Counted from the stretch's first letter, positions 52,061 through 61,503 are shown. The stretch is DNA of 64,000 bases from Symbiobacterium thermophilum IAM 14863 (GCF_000009905.1 NC_006177.1:2728001-2792000), one strand, 5' to 3'. Notes: generated by a model from the letters alone, not told the origin. Made by a program: numbers and translations.

Positions 52061-54997
52061 ATGTCGTCCCTCAGACCACCGCGCCCGTCCACGCCGTTCT
52101 GGACCGCCCTGGTCAAGTACTATCGCAGCTGCCTCGACCGGGAGGTGGAGCTGGGTATACAGGTCCCTGCCGACCCCAACGCGCGGGTGATCCTCCAGGG
52201 GCTGCAGGAGCATCTGATCACCCACAAGGCCACCACCACCATCATCAGCGATCCGGCGCACACCCAGCCGATCCTGGCCTACCTGAACCGCCGCGGGCGG
52301 GGCATCGGGGGCACGTTCTTCTACGGCTACCCCCTCGCCCGGGACGGTGACCGGCTGGTCCCCGTCTGCTGCACCGAGGTCACCCTGGAGCCCGGCACCG
52401 CGCCCCAGACGGTGGTGCTCACCCGGGGCGTCAGCGAACTGCTCTTCAACCGGCGGTTCCTGCGGCAGGCGGCGGGCCTCACCGACGCGGAGATCGCCGA
52501 GCTCACGCGGCTCTGGCTCAGCAGCCGCGGCCCCGAGCCGGCAGAGCTGCTCGGCCAGTACCTGGCCGGTGTCGACCTGCAGTACGACGCCGTGCTCTTC
52601 GGCTCGGAAGGGCTCGGCTCGGCCCGGGGGCCGGCCCGGGAGCTTCAGCTCATGGAGCAGCTGCGCAAGGACCGGCTGCCCGACACCATCCGGATCTTCA
52701 CCGGCGAGCAGGGACTGCCGGTCGCGCGGGAGTCCGACGACTACCTGTCCATCCTGCCCGCCGACGCCGACCAGGTGCGGGTGCTCAGGCGGTGGCGCGC
52801 GCCGTTTCTGACCGTCGCCGGCCCCGCGGGCTCCGGCAAGAGCGCCACGGCGGCCAACCTCATCGCCTGCGCGGCGGCGGCCGGTCAGCGGGTCCTGTTC
52901 GTGACCCCGGACGGCCGGCTGCCCGACGAGTTCCTCGAGGCCTTCCCCGGCGTGCTGTACATCGGCAGCCAGGAGGCCTGGCTCGGGTCGTTGCGCCGCG
53001 CCCTGGAGGTGCTGCAGTCGCTGAAGGCGGAGGGCGAGGCCGCGCCGCCCGAGGCCAGCGCGCTCGCGGCCGAGAGCCGGGCGCTGGCGGAAGAGCTGGA
53101 CCGGCTCCACGCCGAGCACGCCCGCGCCGTGGCCCTGGCGGAGCTGGGCGAGGCAATGGAGCCCGTCTCCGCCCTGGTGGAGGCCAGCCTCAACGACCAC
53201 CCCCGCCGGGCCTGGATGGAGCAGCTGGCGGGGCGCATCACCGCCGCCAACGCCGGCCAGTTCCGGCCGGAGCAGCTGGTCGCCCTGCGCCAGTTGCACA
53301 TGCGCGCCCTGGCCTGGGAGGAAGAGGGCGGCCTGGCCGGCCGGCTGAGCCAGATGCGGCGGATCAGCCAGATCAAGAGCGCCCTCCGCCAGGCGGGCAT
53401 CCCGGAGTTCTGCCATCCCGAGGGCGACCTGAAGGAGCAGGTAGAGGGCCTCGGGCTGCTGGCCCAGGCCTACCCGCTGCTCCTGTCCCGGGCCCGCCGG
53501 ATCCTCGGCGCCGGCGGCGCGGCGGACCATCGGCAGGAGACCGCCGCCCTCGCCGCAGCCACGGCCCGGAAGAAGGCCGAGGTGGACCGCCGCCGGCTGC
53601 GGGCCGCCTGGCTGCGGAAGGCCGCCGAGATCCGGCCGAACCTGGACAAGATCATCGCCTCGGTGACCGGCGAGATCGAGTCCCAGGAGAAGGGCGGCCC
53701 CCGCCTCTCGATCCTCACCCGCCAGCGGTTCGCGGACCTGCTCGCGGCTTTCCCGGTGGTGGTCAGCCCCACCCTGGCCGTGGCCGGCACCGTGCCCAAC
53801 GAGCCGGAGATGTTCGACCTGTTCGTGCTCGACGACGCCGAGCGGGTGCCGATCCCGCCCTTCCTGCCGGTGCTCTACCGGGCGAAGCGGGCGGTGCTGC
53901 TGGGCGACGAGGATGGCGTGATGCCCCCCTCCAGCCTGGGGCCGGACGAGGACTCCCGGCTGCTGGGCCAGGTCGAGGAGCACAATCTGGCTGCGTTTGC
54001 CTACACCGAAGTGTCGCCGCTCCACCGGGGCCTGGCCGTGGCCGGCCCGCAGGCGCAGCGGCTGCGGGGATCGTACTACGCCCCGGAGGACGTGCAGTTC
54101 ATCAACGTGGACGACGGCCAGACGCTGTTCCCGGCGCCGGCGGCCGTCAGCCAGGCGCAGAGCCCGCTGGAGGCCCGCGCCGCCCTGCTGCAGGTGACCC
54201 GGCTCCTCTCCGCCGGCCTGCAGGACGTCGCGCTCTGCAGCCCCTTCAGCGGCCAGGTGCACCTCCTCCGGCAGCTGCTCAGCCGGCTGGCCGACGCCGA
54301 GCAGGACCCCGACCGGTCCGGGGCGCTGCGCCGCATCCCCGTGTACGCCGCCGACGAACCGCTCGGCCGGCACCAGGCGGTGGTGGTCTCCCTGGTCCTC
54401 GGCGCCGGCGCGACCCCCGAGAGCCTGCGGTGGCTGGGCGACCGGAGCCGCGCCGTCCTGCGGGCCCTGGCGTGCGCCTCGCAGCGGGCCGTGCTGGTGG
54501 GCCGCCGGGAAACCCTCGCGCAGATCCCGGCCCTGGCCGGCCTGGTGAACGGCGAGCGGACAGAGGAGGACGTCCAGGCCGCGGGCCTGCAGCCCGGTGC
54601 GCTGGGGCTCCTGCCCTCCGAACGCCCCCAGCACGAGGCGTGTCTCACCGCGCCCGAGGCCGTTGCGGAGGCGCTTCAGGGGGATGAGCGGGAGCTGTAC
54701 AACCGGCTGGCCGCCCTGGCCCGCCAGCGGCAGGCGCTGTTGGCGCCGCGCCTGCCGCTCACGTGGACGCTGGGTCCCGAACGGCTGGCCGCGCTGCCCG
54801 CGCACCTGAGGGAGCAGGCCGTCTCGGCCTATCCGCTGATCACCGTGCTCGACGTGAGCAGCTTCCGACCGCTGGCGGTGGTGGAGCTGGACGCGGGCGA
54901 GCCCGGCCCCGCGGCGCAAGTCTGCGCCCAGGCCGGACTCCCGTATCACGCCGTCAGGCCCGGCGACTGGGAGGGGCTGCGGGAACTGCTCCGGTGA
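52061..54997 (+). CDS. SF1 (Dna2/Upf1-like) helicase-like protein with degenerate motifs
   Basis: 978 aa from ATG at 52061 behind GGGGAGG. About 240 residues of unknown N-terminal domain; Walker A in VAGPAGSGKSATAANL; a coiled-coil insert (about 330-540); motif II FDLFVLDDAERVPI instead of DEA(S/A)Q; motif III LLGDEDGVMPPS; motif IV VALCSPFSGQVHLLRQLL; motif V GRHQAVVVSLVLG; motif VI region LACASQRAVLVG, where the usual TRA arginine is Cys. So the ATP-binding loop is kept but the coupling residues have drifted. Divergent from selA. Confidence 0.75.
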   Translation: MSSLRPPRPSTPFWTALVKYYRSCLDREVELGIQVPADPNARVILQGLQEHLITHKATTTIISDPAHTQPILAYLNRRGRGIGGTFFYGYPLARDGDRLVPVCCTEVTLEPGTAPQTVVLTRGVSELLFNRRFLRQAAGLTDAEIAELTRLWLSSRGPEPAELLGQYLAGVDLQYDAVLFGSEGLGSARGPARELQLMEQLRKDRLPDTIRIFTGEQGLPVARESDDYLSILPADADQVRVLRRWRAPFLTVAGPAGSGKSATAANLIACAAAAGQRVLFVTPDGRLPDEFLEAFPGVLYIGSQEAWLGSLRRALEVLQSLKAEGEAAPPEASALAAESRALAEELDRLHAEHARAVALAELGEAMEPVSALVEASLNDHPRRAWMEQLAGRITAANAGQFRPEQLVALRQLHMRALAWEEEGGLAGRLSQMRRISQIKSALRQAGIPEFCHPEGDLKEQVEGLGLLAQAYPLLLSRARRILGAGGAADHRQETAALAAATARKKAEVDRRRLRAAWLRKAAEIRPNLDKIIASVTGEIESQEKGGPRLSILTRQRFADLLAAFPVVVSPTLAVAGTVPNEPEMFDLFVLDDAERVPIPPFLPVLYRAKRAVLLGDEDGVMPPSSLGPDEDSRLLGQVEEHNLAAFAYTEVSPLHRGLAVAGPQAQRLRGSYYAPEDVQFINVDDGQTLFPAPAAVSQAQSPLEARAALLQVTRLLSAGLQDVALCSPFSGQVHLLRQLLSRLADAEQDPDRSGALRRIPVYAADEPLGRHQAVVVSLVLGAGATPESLRWLGDRSRAVLRALACASQRAVLVGRRETLAQIPALAGLVNGERTEEDVQAAGLQPGALGLLPSERPQHEACLTAPEAVAEALQGDERELYNRLAALARQRQALLAPRLPLTWTLGPERLAALPAHLREQAVSAYPLITVLDVSSFRPLAVVELDAGEPGPAAQVCAQAGLPYHAVRPGDWEGLRELLR

Positions 54998-55059
54998 GGA
55001 CGGGTAGCGGCTGGGCGACCGGTGCAGACGCACGCCCGACGCCGGCGCAGACGCCCGAA

Positions 55060-55737
55060 CTACGCGCCCCCCGGCCAGCGCAGCCGGGCCTCGGCGGCTG
55101 CGGCGTCCCACTCCACCACCAGCCCCAGGGCCTCTGCCAGCGCCCTGAGGGGCACGACGGTGGTGCCGTCCTCCAGCCAGCCGGTGAGAAGCAGCCGCCC
55201 CGCCGGGTCACGCACCGGGATCGGCCTCCGTCCGTCGTTCAAGTTCGCTGCCACGCTGCTCAGAAACGCCTCCCATCCCCCGGGTCTGCCTCGAAGGACC
55301 CGGGGGCAGTCTTTTCCGGACCAGCGGTTGTGCTGCACCACGCATTCGGGGAAGGGCAGGAGCGTGGGCACGGTCTGAATGAGGTAGGCCACCAGGGCGG
55401 CGGCGTTGGCCTCGGCGGCGGCCCGGTTGCCGTCGGCGTTCTCGCAGATCTCAATGGCAATGGACTGCCGGTTGCCGGTGCCGTACCAGCCGTCGCCGGC
55501 GTGCCAGCCGTTGCGGTCCAGCGGCAGGTGCTGCCGGATCTCCCGGTCGTCGACGGTGAAGTGCCACATCACCTCGCGCTCGATGGCCGCCTGGCTGCGG
55601 ATATAGCGGCCGTGCATCGCGGCGTTGGCGCCGGGCGCCGGGTTGCCGGTGTCGTGGATGGTGATATAGCGCGGGGTCATGGGAAGCCGCTCCAGCGGGT
55701 GGTCCTCCGGCAGCATGTCGGGGATGATGGGGATCAC
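55060..55737 (-). CDS. N-acetylmuramoyl-L-alanine amidase with stalk-like C-terminus
   Basis: 225 aa from GTG at 55737 behind GGAGG. Amidase_2: YITIHDTGNPAPGANAAMHG (zinc His), VMWHFTVDDREIRQHLPLD, WHAGDGWYGTGNRQSIAIEI, CVVQHNRWSGKDCPRVLR (zinc His and conserved Cys). The last 55 residues (PVRDPAGRLLLTGWLEDGTT, VPLRALAEALGLVVEWD) look like one stalk domain. No signal peptide, so prophage- or sporulation-type release is likely. Confidence 0.9.
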   Translation of the reverse strand: MIPIIPDMLPEDHPLERLPMTPRYITIHDTGNPAPGANAAMHGRYIRSQAAIEREVMWHFTVDDREIRQHLPLDRNGWHAGDGWYGTGNRQSIAIEICENADGNRAAAEANAAALVAYLIQTVPTLLPFPECVVQHNRWSGKDCPRVLRGRPGGWEAFLSSVAANLNDGRRPIPVRDPAGRLLLTGWLEDGTTVVPLRALAEALGLVVEWDAAAAEARLRWPGGA

Positions 55738-55821
55738 CTGGCGTCGCCTCCTCTCAGCGCCGTCCGGGTCAGGACACAATATGTAAACTAGGAGGACGGT
55801 GTGACATGGAGGCGTGACGGG

Positions 55822-56133
55822 TCAGTCCGACACCTGGAGCAGAAAGAGCCGCCGCCTAAAGCCGCTGCGGGCTTCGCGTTTTTCCCGGCGCACCTGTTCC
55901 AGCTGCTCCGGGCGAACGCCCCTGAACTCGGCGATCGCGTACGCGACCTCCAGCAGGTCCGCCAGCTCCTCCAGGCTGCGGCTGGTCAGGTACTCCTGCA
56001 GCTCCTCCTCCAGCTTCCGGTGCAGGCTGTCGAGGTAGGCCTGGTCGTCGAGCACGCGGACCACGCACCTTCGGCCGGACGCCTCGATGATTTCCGGGAT
56101 CCGGTCCCGGACCAGCTTGTGGTACACGGTCAT
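55822..56133 (-). CDS. MazG-like / phosphoribosyl-ATP pyrophosphohydrolase-like protein
   Basis: 103 aa from ATG at 56133 behind AGGAGGG. VYHKLVRDRIPEIIEASGRR is the hallmark of the house-cleaning NTP pyrophosphatase group (all-alpha NTP-PPase); EEELQEYLTSRSLEELADLL then EVAYAIAEFRG carries the EExxE..D metal ligands. The target nucleotide is unknown. Confidence 0.85.
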   Translation of the reverse strand: MTVYHKLVRDRIPEIIEASGRRCVVRVLDDQAYLDSLHRKLEEELQEYLTSRSLEELADLLEVAYAIAEFRGVRPEQLEQVRREKREARSGFRRRLFLLQVSD

Positions 56134-56234
56134 CCTCTTCCGCCCTCCTGGCATGGATCGCCGTGGTCGGATGCCTTCCGGTACACGGGGTGCGTTGGGT
56201 GAAACGGAAGCTTCTCCGCGCCGAAAGCAAAAGC

Positions 56235-56256
56235 GCTGCAGGGCCAACCCTGCAGC
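56235..56256 (-). terminator. Terminator of tRNA-Sec
   Basis: 9-bp stem GCTGCAGGG / CCCTGCAGC around CCAA, 15 nt past the tRNA end, then GCTTTTGCTTTC on the minus strand. Confidence 0.8.
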
Positions 56257-56270
56257 AACTTCTGGTCTGG

Positions 56271-56369
56271 TGGCGGGAGTATGTGGGAATCGAACCCACC
56301 AGCCGCAGGATCACTACGGCTCAAGCGGTTTTGAAGACCGTGCGGGCCACCAGGACCCGATCTACTCCC
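56271..56369 (-). tRNA. selC: tRNA-Sec(TCA)
   Basis: 99 nt including encoded CCA. Acceptor GGGAGTA / TACTCCC, long D-arm, anticodon loop CTTCAAAA with TCA, long variable arm with AGCCG / CGGCT stem, T-loop GTTCGATTC. The length and long variable arm separate it from a suppressor tRNA-Ser. It completes the Sec set with selA and selD; selB is not in the window. Confidence 0.95.
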
Positions 56370-56419
56370 GTCTGCACCCATGACTATATCACAGCTTGAC
56401 CGCCGCCGCAACGGCCGCC

Positions 56420-57601
56420 TCAGGCCCGGTTCAGCCGGACCGGCGGCAGCGCCAGCGTGAGCAGCAGCGCCGGCAGCACCAGCGATGCGATGCACCGCAT
56501 CACCACGAGCACGCCGAAGTGGTCGGCCACGATGCCGAGCACCGAGGTGCCCACGCCGCCCATGCCGAAGGCCAGGCCCAGGTTGAGCCCCGAGGCCAGC
56601 CCCAGGCTGCGGGGCATGTACTCCTGAGTCATCACCAGCGTCGTCGTGAATGTGGAGACCACCAGGAAACCGGCGGCGAAGAGGCCGATGAGCAGCGGCC
56701 AGCCCCGCAGGGAGGCGAGCACGGCCTGCACCGGCAGCAGCAGGGCGAAGGAGGCGATGAGCACAGGCTTGGTGCCGAACCGGTCCGCCAGCGGCGCGCC
56801 CAGCAGCGTCCCGAGCACCCCGGCGAGCAGGTAGGTCGTCTGCACCAGGCCGGCGGTGGCCGGGGCGTTGCCGAGCACGTCGATCCAGAAGAACGGGACG
56901 TACGTCGTCATGCCCAGGTGGATGATGGAGCGCAGGATCACCACCAGCGTGATCAGGACCGTGCCCCGCCAGTTGGTCTCGCCGGGCTCCGCCTGCTCCC
57001 GCTTCCGGGCCGCCGCCTCCTGCTCGTGGGCCCGCCAGCGGGGCAGGAGCCATATCAGGAAGGCGGCGAGCGCGAGCGGCAGCAGCGCCGCGAGCCCCGT
57101 CCCCCGCAGGCCGAAGGCGGCGATCAGGGCCGCGGCGAAGCCCGGCCCCAGCGCGTACCCCAGGTTGCCGCCGACGCTGTAGATCGCCATCGCCAGGGCA
57201 CGGCGCTCCCCGGCCAGGTTGTGGGCGGCGTGCGCGCCCTCGGGGTGGAAGGCCGCGCTGCCCAGCGCGCTGATCACCACCGCGGCCAGGACCAGCCAGT
57301 AGTTGCTGACGTACCCCACCGCCGCGAGGCCGAGCCCGCCCAGGGCCACGCTGAGCGGCAGGAGCCAGCGCATCTCCGACCGGTCGGAGATGATGCCGAA
57401 GACGGGCTGGGTGAACGTGGACGTCAGGTTGGCAAACAGCGGGATGAGGCCGACCATGGCGTAGGAGAGCGAGTAGGCCTCCCGCATGGCCGGCAGGAGC
57501 GCGACGATCGCGCCGGAGGTCAGGTCAATGACGGCGTGGGTCAGGCTGAGCACCAGCAGGAGGGCGAGGACCGGGCGCCCCGCCGACACGGTGGAGTTCA
57601 A
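56420..57601 (-). CDS. MFS transporter, fosmidomycin-resistance (Fsr) type
   Basis: 393 aa, 12 membrane helices. HAVIDLTSGAIVALLPAMRE, FGIISDRSEMRWLLPL (loop 2-3 motif), GSAAFHPEGAHAAHNLAGER and LGMTTYVPFFWIDVLG are the Fsr-like signatures, the FHPEG block being most telling. Probable drug or metabolite exporter. ATG at 57601 behind GGAGGATC. Confidence 0.85.
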   Translation of the reverse strand: MNSTVSAGRPVLALLLVLSLTHAVIDLTSGAIVALLPAMREAYSLSYAMVGLIPLFANLTSTFTQPVFGIISDRSEMRWLLPLSVALGGLGLAAVGYVSNYWLVLAAVVISALGSAAFHPEGAHAAHNLAGERRALAMAIYSVGGNLGYALGPGFAAALIAAFGLRGTGLAALLPLALAAFLIWLLPRWRAHEQEAAARKREQAEPGETNWRGTVLITLVVILRSIIHLGMTTYVPFFWIDVLGNAPATAGLVQTTYLLAGVLGTLLGAPLADRFGTKPVLIASFALLLPVQAVLASLRGWPLLIGLFAAGFLVVSTFTTTLVMTQEYMPRSLGLASGLNLGLAFGMGGVGTSVLGIVADHFGVLVVMRCIASLVLPALLLTLALPPVRLNRA

Positions 57602-57772
57602 GGGCTTCAGATCCTCCTTGCGCGGCTGATATCATAGAGCGTAGCGAGTTGCCTTCGCTCCGGAACCCCGCGGATCCTTCCTCGGGCCGCTGGAGGAGTC
57701 TGCTGCCCGGAGTCGAACAGAGCGGGAGGGAATCCCGCAGCCCAGCAATCGGACGACGGAAGTGGTGAACTG

Positions 57773-58462
57773 GTGAACAAGACCTACTGGGGACTGGCCG
57801 TGGTGATGCTCTTCCTCGGGCTCCTACTGACGACGCAGTTCCGCATCACCAGCGAGCAGCATATCGATCCCACCCGACTCCGCATGGACGAGCTGGTCGT
57901 CGCCCTCACCGACCGGGAGACGGAGCTGGCGGCCGCGGAGGGGCGCATCAGGGAGCTGGAGCGGGAGGTCTCCGAGCTGCGCCGCTCGCTCAACTCGCCC
58001 TCCCAGGAGGCCGAGCTGGAGCGGCTCCGGCTGCTGGCCGGGACCACGGCGGTGACGGGGCCCGGCGTCGTGGTCACCCTGAGCGAGACCCCCGAGGCCG
58101 TCACCGCCAAGAACCGTGTGGCGGACGAGGACATCTGGCGGGTGGTCAACGAGCTGTACACCGCCGGCGCGGAGGCCATCGCGGTGGGCGGCGTGCGGCT
58201 CACCTCGGTGAGCGGCATCCGCAACGTCGGCGAGCGCATCCTGGTGGGCGAGACGATGATCGCCTCCCCCGTGGAGATCCACGCGATCGGCGACCCCGCC
58301 GTGCTGGACGCCTCGCTCAAGCTGCGGGGCGGCGTCATCGACCTGCTCGCCCGGTGGGGCATCAAGGTCACGGTCGTGAAAAGCGACAGCCTGACGCTGC
58401 CGCCGCTGAAGACACAGCCCGCCTTCAGGTACGCCAAGCCCGCGGAATCCGCGGGGTCATGA
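57773..58462 (+). CDS. DUF881 family membrane protein
   Basis: 229 aa from GTG at 57773. One N-terminal helix (YWGLAVVMLFLGLLLTTQF), a coiled-coil segment (about 35-75), then the DUF881 core: GPGVVVTLSETPEAV, VNELYTAGAEAIAVGGVRLT, and LDASLKLRGGVIDLLARWGI. Known in Firmicutes near division or sporulation genes. Here it stands alone. Confidence 0.9.
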   Translation: MNKTYWGLAVVMLFLGLLLTTQFRITSEQHIDPTRLRMDELVVALTDRETELAAAEGRIRELEREVSELRRSLNSPSQEAELERLRLLAGTTAVTGPGVVVTLSETPEAVTAKNRVADEDIWRVVNELYTAGAEAIAVGGVRLTSVSGIRNVGERILVGETMIASPVEIHAIGDPAVLDASLKLRGGVIDLLARWGIKVTVVKSDSLTLPPLKTQPAFRYAKPAESAGS

Positions 58463-58511
58463 GCGCCCTGGTGCGCCGTCAACAGACCTCGCCGGGCCAC
58501 GGTCGAAGCGG

Positions 58512-59258
58512 CTACGGCAGCAGCCGGCCGCTGCGGGTGTACAGCACCATGTGCTTCGGGCTGCGGGCGTAGCCTACCAGGTCCATGCCCAGGTGCGTGG
58601 CCAGCCTGACCGCCTGGTCGGTGGCCGCCGTCAGCGTGGCGCCGACGGCGATCTGCGCCCGGCCCAGCTTGGTGGCGGCCTCGTAGCTGATGCGGCCCGA
58701 GCTCACCGCCACCACCCGCGTAAAGTCCCACCCCGCCCGCAGGGCGGCGCCGATGGCCTTGTCCAGGGCGTTGTGGCGGCCGATATCCTCCCGCACGATC
58801 ATCTCGCCGGTCGCCAGGTTCTTCAGCCCGGCGCCGTGGACGCCGCCTGTCGCCGCATAGAGCGGCGTGTTGCGCTGCATCTCCTTCACCCAGTCCAGCA
58901 GGTCGGCCACCCGCACCGTCAGCGGGTGGTCCACTTTTTTCAGCAGGAGGGCGTCCTTCAGCGAGCTGAAGGTGACCCCCTTGCCGCAGCCGGCGGTGAG
59001 GTAGCGCTTGCGGGTGGAGGCGTCGGGCAGCTCGGTCAGCCCCGGCAGGTCGACCCAGACCATGCCCCGGTCCTCGTCCACCGAGAGCCGGGCCACCTCT
59101 CCCAGGTCCCGGATGATCCCCTCGCCAAAAAGAAAGCCGACAGCCCAGTCATCAAGATGGCTGGGCGTCGTCTGCAAGGTCACGATCTCCTGATCGTTGA
59201 TGTACAGCGTGGCCGGCCGCTCCACCGGCATGGGCGGCAGCTCTCCGAAGTCGGTCAT
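58512..59258 (-). CDS. fdhD: Formate dehydrogenase accessory sulfurtransferase
   Basis: Passes sulfur to the Mo/W-bis-MGD cofactor of formate dehydrogenase. 248 aa. YLTAGCGKGVTF carries the Cys loop (one Cys, the CxxC second Cys being Gly-replaced), then MQRNTPLYAATGGVHGAGL, VREDIGRHNALDKAIGAALR and AVSSGRISYEAATKLGRAQI. Ends the fdh operon, 14 nt after the AOR-like gene. Confidence 0.95.
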   Translation of the reverse strand: MTDFGELPPMPVERPATLYINDQEIVTLQTTPSHLDDWAVGFLFGEGIIRDLGEVARLSVDEDRGMVWVDLPGLTELPDASTRKRYLTAGCGKGVTFSSLKDALLLKKVDHPLTVRVADLLDWVKEMQRNTPLYAATGGVHGAGLKNLATGEMIVREDIGRHNALDKAIGAALRAGWDFTRVVAVSSGRISYEAATKLGRAQIAVGATLTAATDQAVRLATHLGMDLVGYARSPKHMVLYTRSGRLLP

Positions 59259-59272
59259 CGTCTCCTCCTCCG

Positions 59273-60265
59273 TCAGCTCGCGTCCGCCAGCAGCCCCTTG
59301 GTGGCCGCCAGCGCCGAACGCAGGATCTCACCCGGGCGCTCGCGCCAGACCCGCTGGCAGGTGCCCAGAAGGTCGGCGATCCCGATGCCGCCCCGACGCT
59401 TGCGCGGCGGCAGGAGCGGGAGAAACCGGGCCGCCTCGGGCCCCAGCCTGCGGAGCGCGGCCTCCTCGCCGTCCGAGAACAGCGCGCCCACGCCGCGGCG
59501 GTACGCGATCTCCGTGAGGAGTTCGATGGGCTCGGGCAGCATCCCTGCCTGGATCAGCGCGTCGGCCAGGGCCGCCAGCCGCTCGGCGGTGGGGGCGTCC
59601 AGCCCCAGGTCGCCCGCCCGGCCGGCGTTGGGGGAGAGCTTCGCCGGGCAGGCCAGGTCGCAGCCGGTGCAGCGGGAGGGGATGAGCAGGGTGTCCCGCA
59701 CCATGACCGCCTTGATCCGCGTGCGCCCCAGTGCGGCTGCGACGCCGCTGCCGCCCGCGAAGTGGCCCTCGTGCACCATCGTCGCGAAGGGCACGTGGTG
59801 GTCCGCCGCGGGGCCCAGCACCATGGTCGCCCAGTAGGGGCCCGTCTCCAGGTAGAGCTGCCGGGCCACGTCGGGCACCTCCAGCCCCCAGAGGTGGCCG
59901 CCGTCCAGGATGCGGACCCCTTCCGGCTCCAGAACCAGCACGCCGGGGTGTTCCAGCCGGCCGTCGATCACGACGGCGTCATACCCCGCCCCCTTCAGCG
60001 CCGCGGCCATGCGGCCGCCCATGGAGGAGAAGACCATCCGTCCGTCCACCACGGCGCCCATGGCCAGGCGGCCGGCCATCGCGTCCGAGAGGGGGCCGGT
60101 GGCCAGGACAATCCGCGCCGACGGGGCCTCTGCCAGCAGGCTCGCCACGAACCCGACGCCGCCGATGTAGCCCCGCTTCAGGGCCGTCGGCGTCGGCTCG
60201 ACGCGCGCGGTGCGGCGCCCGAGGTCCACGTAAAGGATCTGCTCGGCATAGGCCCACGTCGTCAC
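59273..60265 (-). CDS. Aldehyde ferredoxin oxidoreductase N-domain-like protein
   Basis: 330 aa from GTG at 60265 behind GGAGGAGGG. It follows the AOR N-terminal domain: ILYVDLGRRTARVEPTPTAL, KRGYIGGVGFVASLL, IVLATGPLSDAMAGRLAMGA, GGRMAAALKGAGYDAVVIDG. RCTGCDLACP is the first two Cys of an Fe-S site. The large C-terminal tungstopterin domains are absent, as about 600 aa is usual. It lies inside the fdh operon between gamma and fdhD, so it probably works as an Fe-S or cofactor partner of formate dehydrogenase. Confidence 0.7.
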   Translation of the reverse strand: MTTWAYAEQILYVDLGRRTARVEPTPTALKRGYIGGVGFVASLLAEAPSARIVLATGPLSDAMAGRLAMGAVVDGRMVFSSMGGRMAAALKGAGYDAVVIDGRLEHPGVLVLEPEGVRILDGGHLWGLEVPDVARQLYLETGPYWATMVLGPAADHHVPFATMVHEGHFAGGSGVAAALGRTRIKAVMVRDTLLIPSRCTGCDLACPAKLSPNAGRAGDLGLDAPTAERLAALADALIQAGMLPEPIELLTEIAYRRGVGALFSDGEEAALRRLGPEAARFLPLLPPRKRRGGIGIADLLGTCQRVWRERPGEILRSALAATKGLLADAS

Positions 60266-60294
60266 GGAAGTTCCCTCCTCCGCTGCCGCAGCAG

Positions 60295-61503
60295 CTAGTC
60301 CCCCACTGCCTCCAGCCCCTCGGTCTCCCGCTCCCGCGGGCCGAGGATGGAGGGCAAGGTTTCCACGAACCAGGTGTAGATGACCACGGTGCCGGCGGTG
60401 GCGCCGACGCTGAACAGGATCTCCGGGACCGACGGCGTGTACTGGGCGCCCAGCGCATCCATCAGGGCCGTGAAGCCCACGTTCAGCCGCAGGGCGATCA
60501 TACCCAGCACGGTGAGCAGGCCGCCGGCGAACAGCCCCTTCTGGGTGAACCGGGCCCGGGAGAAGAGGATGGCGATCGGGGCCACGTAGCCCAGCAGGAT
60601 CTCCGCCCACCAGAGCGCGGTCTCTACCCGGGGCACGAAGATCTGCCCGATCTGCCCCTCGGCGGCCATGGCGCCGAGACGCCAGGCCAGCACGAAGCTG
60701 AGGATGCCGGCGACCCACGGCGCCAGGCGAGCCAGCAGGTCGGTCTCGAACTTGATCTTGTAGTACCGGCTGGTCAGGTGTTCGATGACCATCATCATGC
60801 CCATGCCGGTGGCGATGGAGGTCAGCAGGAAGACGTAGTTCAGCCAGGGGTGGTACCAGAGCGGATCCATCCGCTTGCCGGTGATCATGAACAGGGTGCC
60901 CAGGGACGAGTGGTGCATCGTCGAAAGCATCACGCCCACCAGCACGAACCCCGGCAGGATCTTGTGGAGCAGGTGGTCGGCCTTCTTGACCCAGGGCCGC
61001 TTCTGCTCCTCCGCCACCCGGCTGATGTTCTCGAAGAAGAGCACGATCAGGTAGAGGAACACGCACCAGGCGATCTCAAACAGCGGCGAGTGCAGGTTGC
61101 CGCCCCGCACGATCGGGTAGATGATGCGCCAGGGGATCCCGATGTCGAACGCCAGCCGGACGCCCATGGAGAGGTACATGATGGCCGCCCAGATCACCGC
61201 CCGGCGGTTCAGGTACTCGTACCGCTCGCCGCCCGGCGTGAAGTAGCGGATGAAGGCCATCACGAACCCCGTGGCGCCCAGCGGCACCACCACCACGACG
61301 TCGTAGATCTTCCACAGGCCCCAGGGCATCGAGTCGTTGAGCCCCGTGGCGGCGCCCAGGCCCATGAAGAGGCGCCAGACCGCCACCACCGCCGCCGCAC
61401 CGAAGAGGGCGAGCAACAGCCCCTTGCCCGGCGACATCCGCCAGCGCCACCACTCCATCCGCAGAAGCCTGGTCGGCTTGTGCGTCGCGTTCATGGTGCT
61501 CAC
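60295..61503 (-). CDS. HybB/NrfD-like membrane subunit of formate dehydrogenase
   Basis: 402 aa, about ten membrane helices. HybB-like blocks: MPWGLWKIYDVVVVVPLGAT, FTPGGERYEYLNRRAVIWA, CVFLYLIVLFFENISRV and VMLSTMHHSSLGTLFMITG. This family transfers electrons to quinone without haem, unlike the usual haem b FdnI. Its start overlaps the beta stop by 4 nt. Confidence 0.92.
   Translation of the reverse strand: MSTMNATHKPTRLLRMEWWRWRMSPGKGLLLALFGAAAVVAVWRLFMGLGAATGLNDSMPWGLWKIYDVVVVVPLGATGFVMAFIRYFTPGGERYEYLNRRAVIWAAIMYLSMGVRLAFDIGIPWRIIYPIVRGGNLHSPLFEIAWCVFLYLIVLFFENISRVAEEQKRPWVKKADHLLHKILPGFVLVGVMLSTMHHSSLGTLFMITGKRMDPLWYHPWLNYVFLLTSIATGMGMMMVIEHLTSRYYKIKFETDLLARLAPWVAGILSFVLAWRLGAMAAEGQIGQIFVPRVETALWWAEILLGYVAPIAILFSRARFTQKGLFAGGLLTVLGMIALRLNVGFTALMDALGAQYTPSVPEILFSVGATAGTVVIYTWFVETLPSILGPRERETEGLEAVGD

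Noticed and set aside
52043-55111. 1022-aa minus-strand frame
   Set aside because: Shadow of the helicase-like gene; low-complexity Gly/Arg/Gln/Leu composition.
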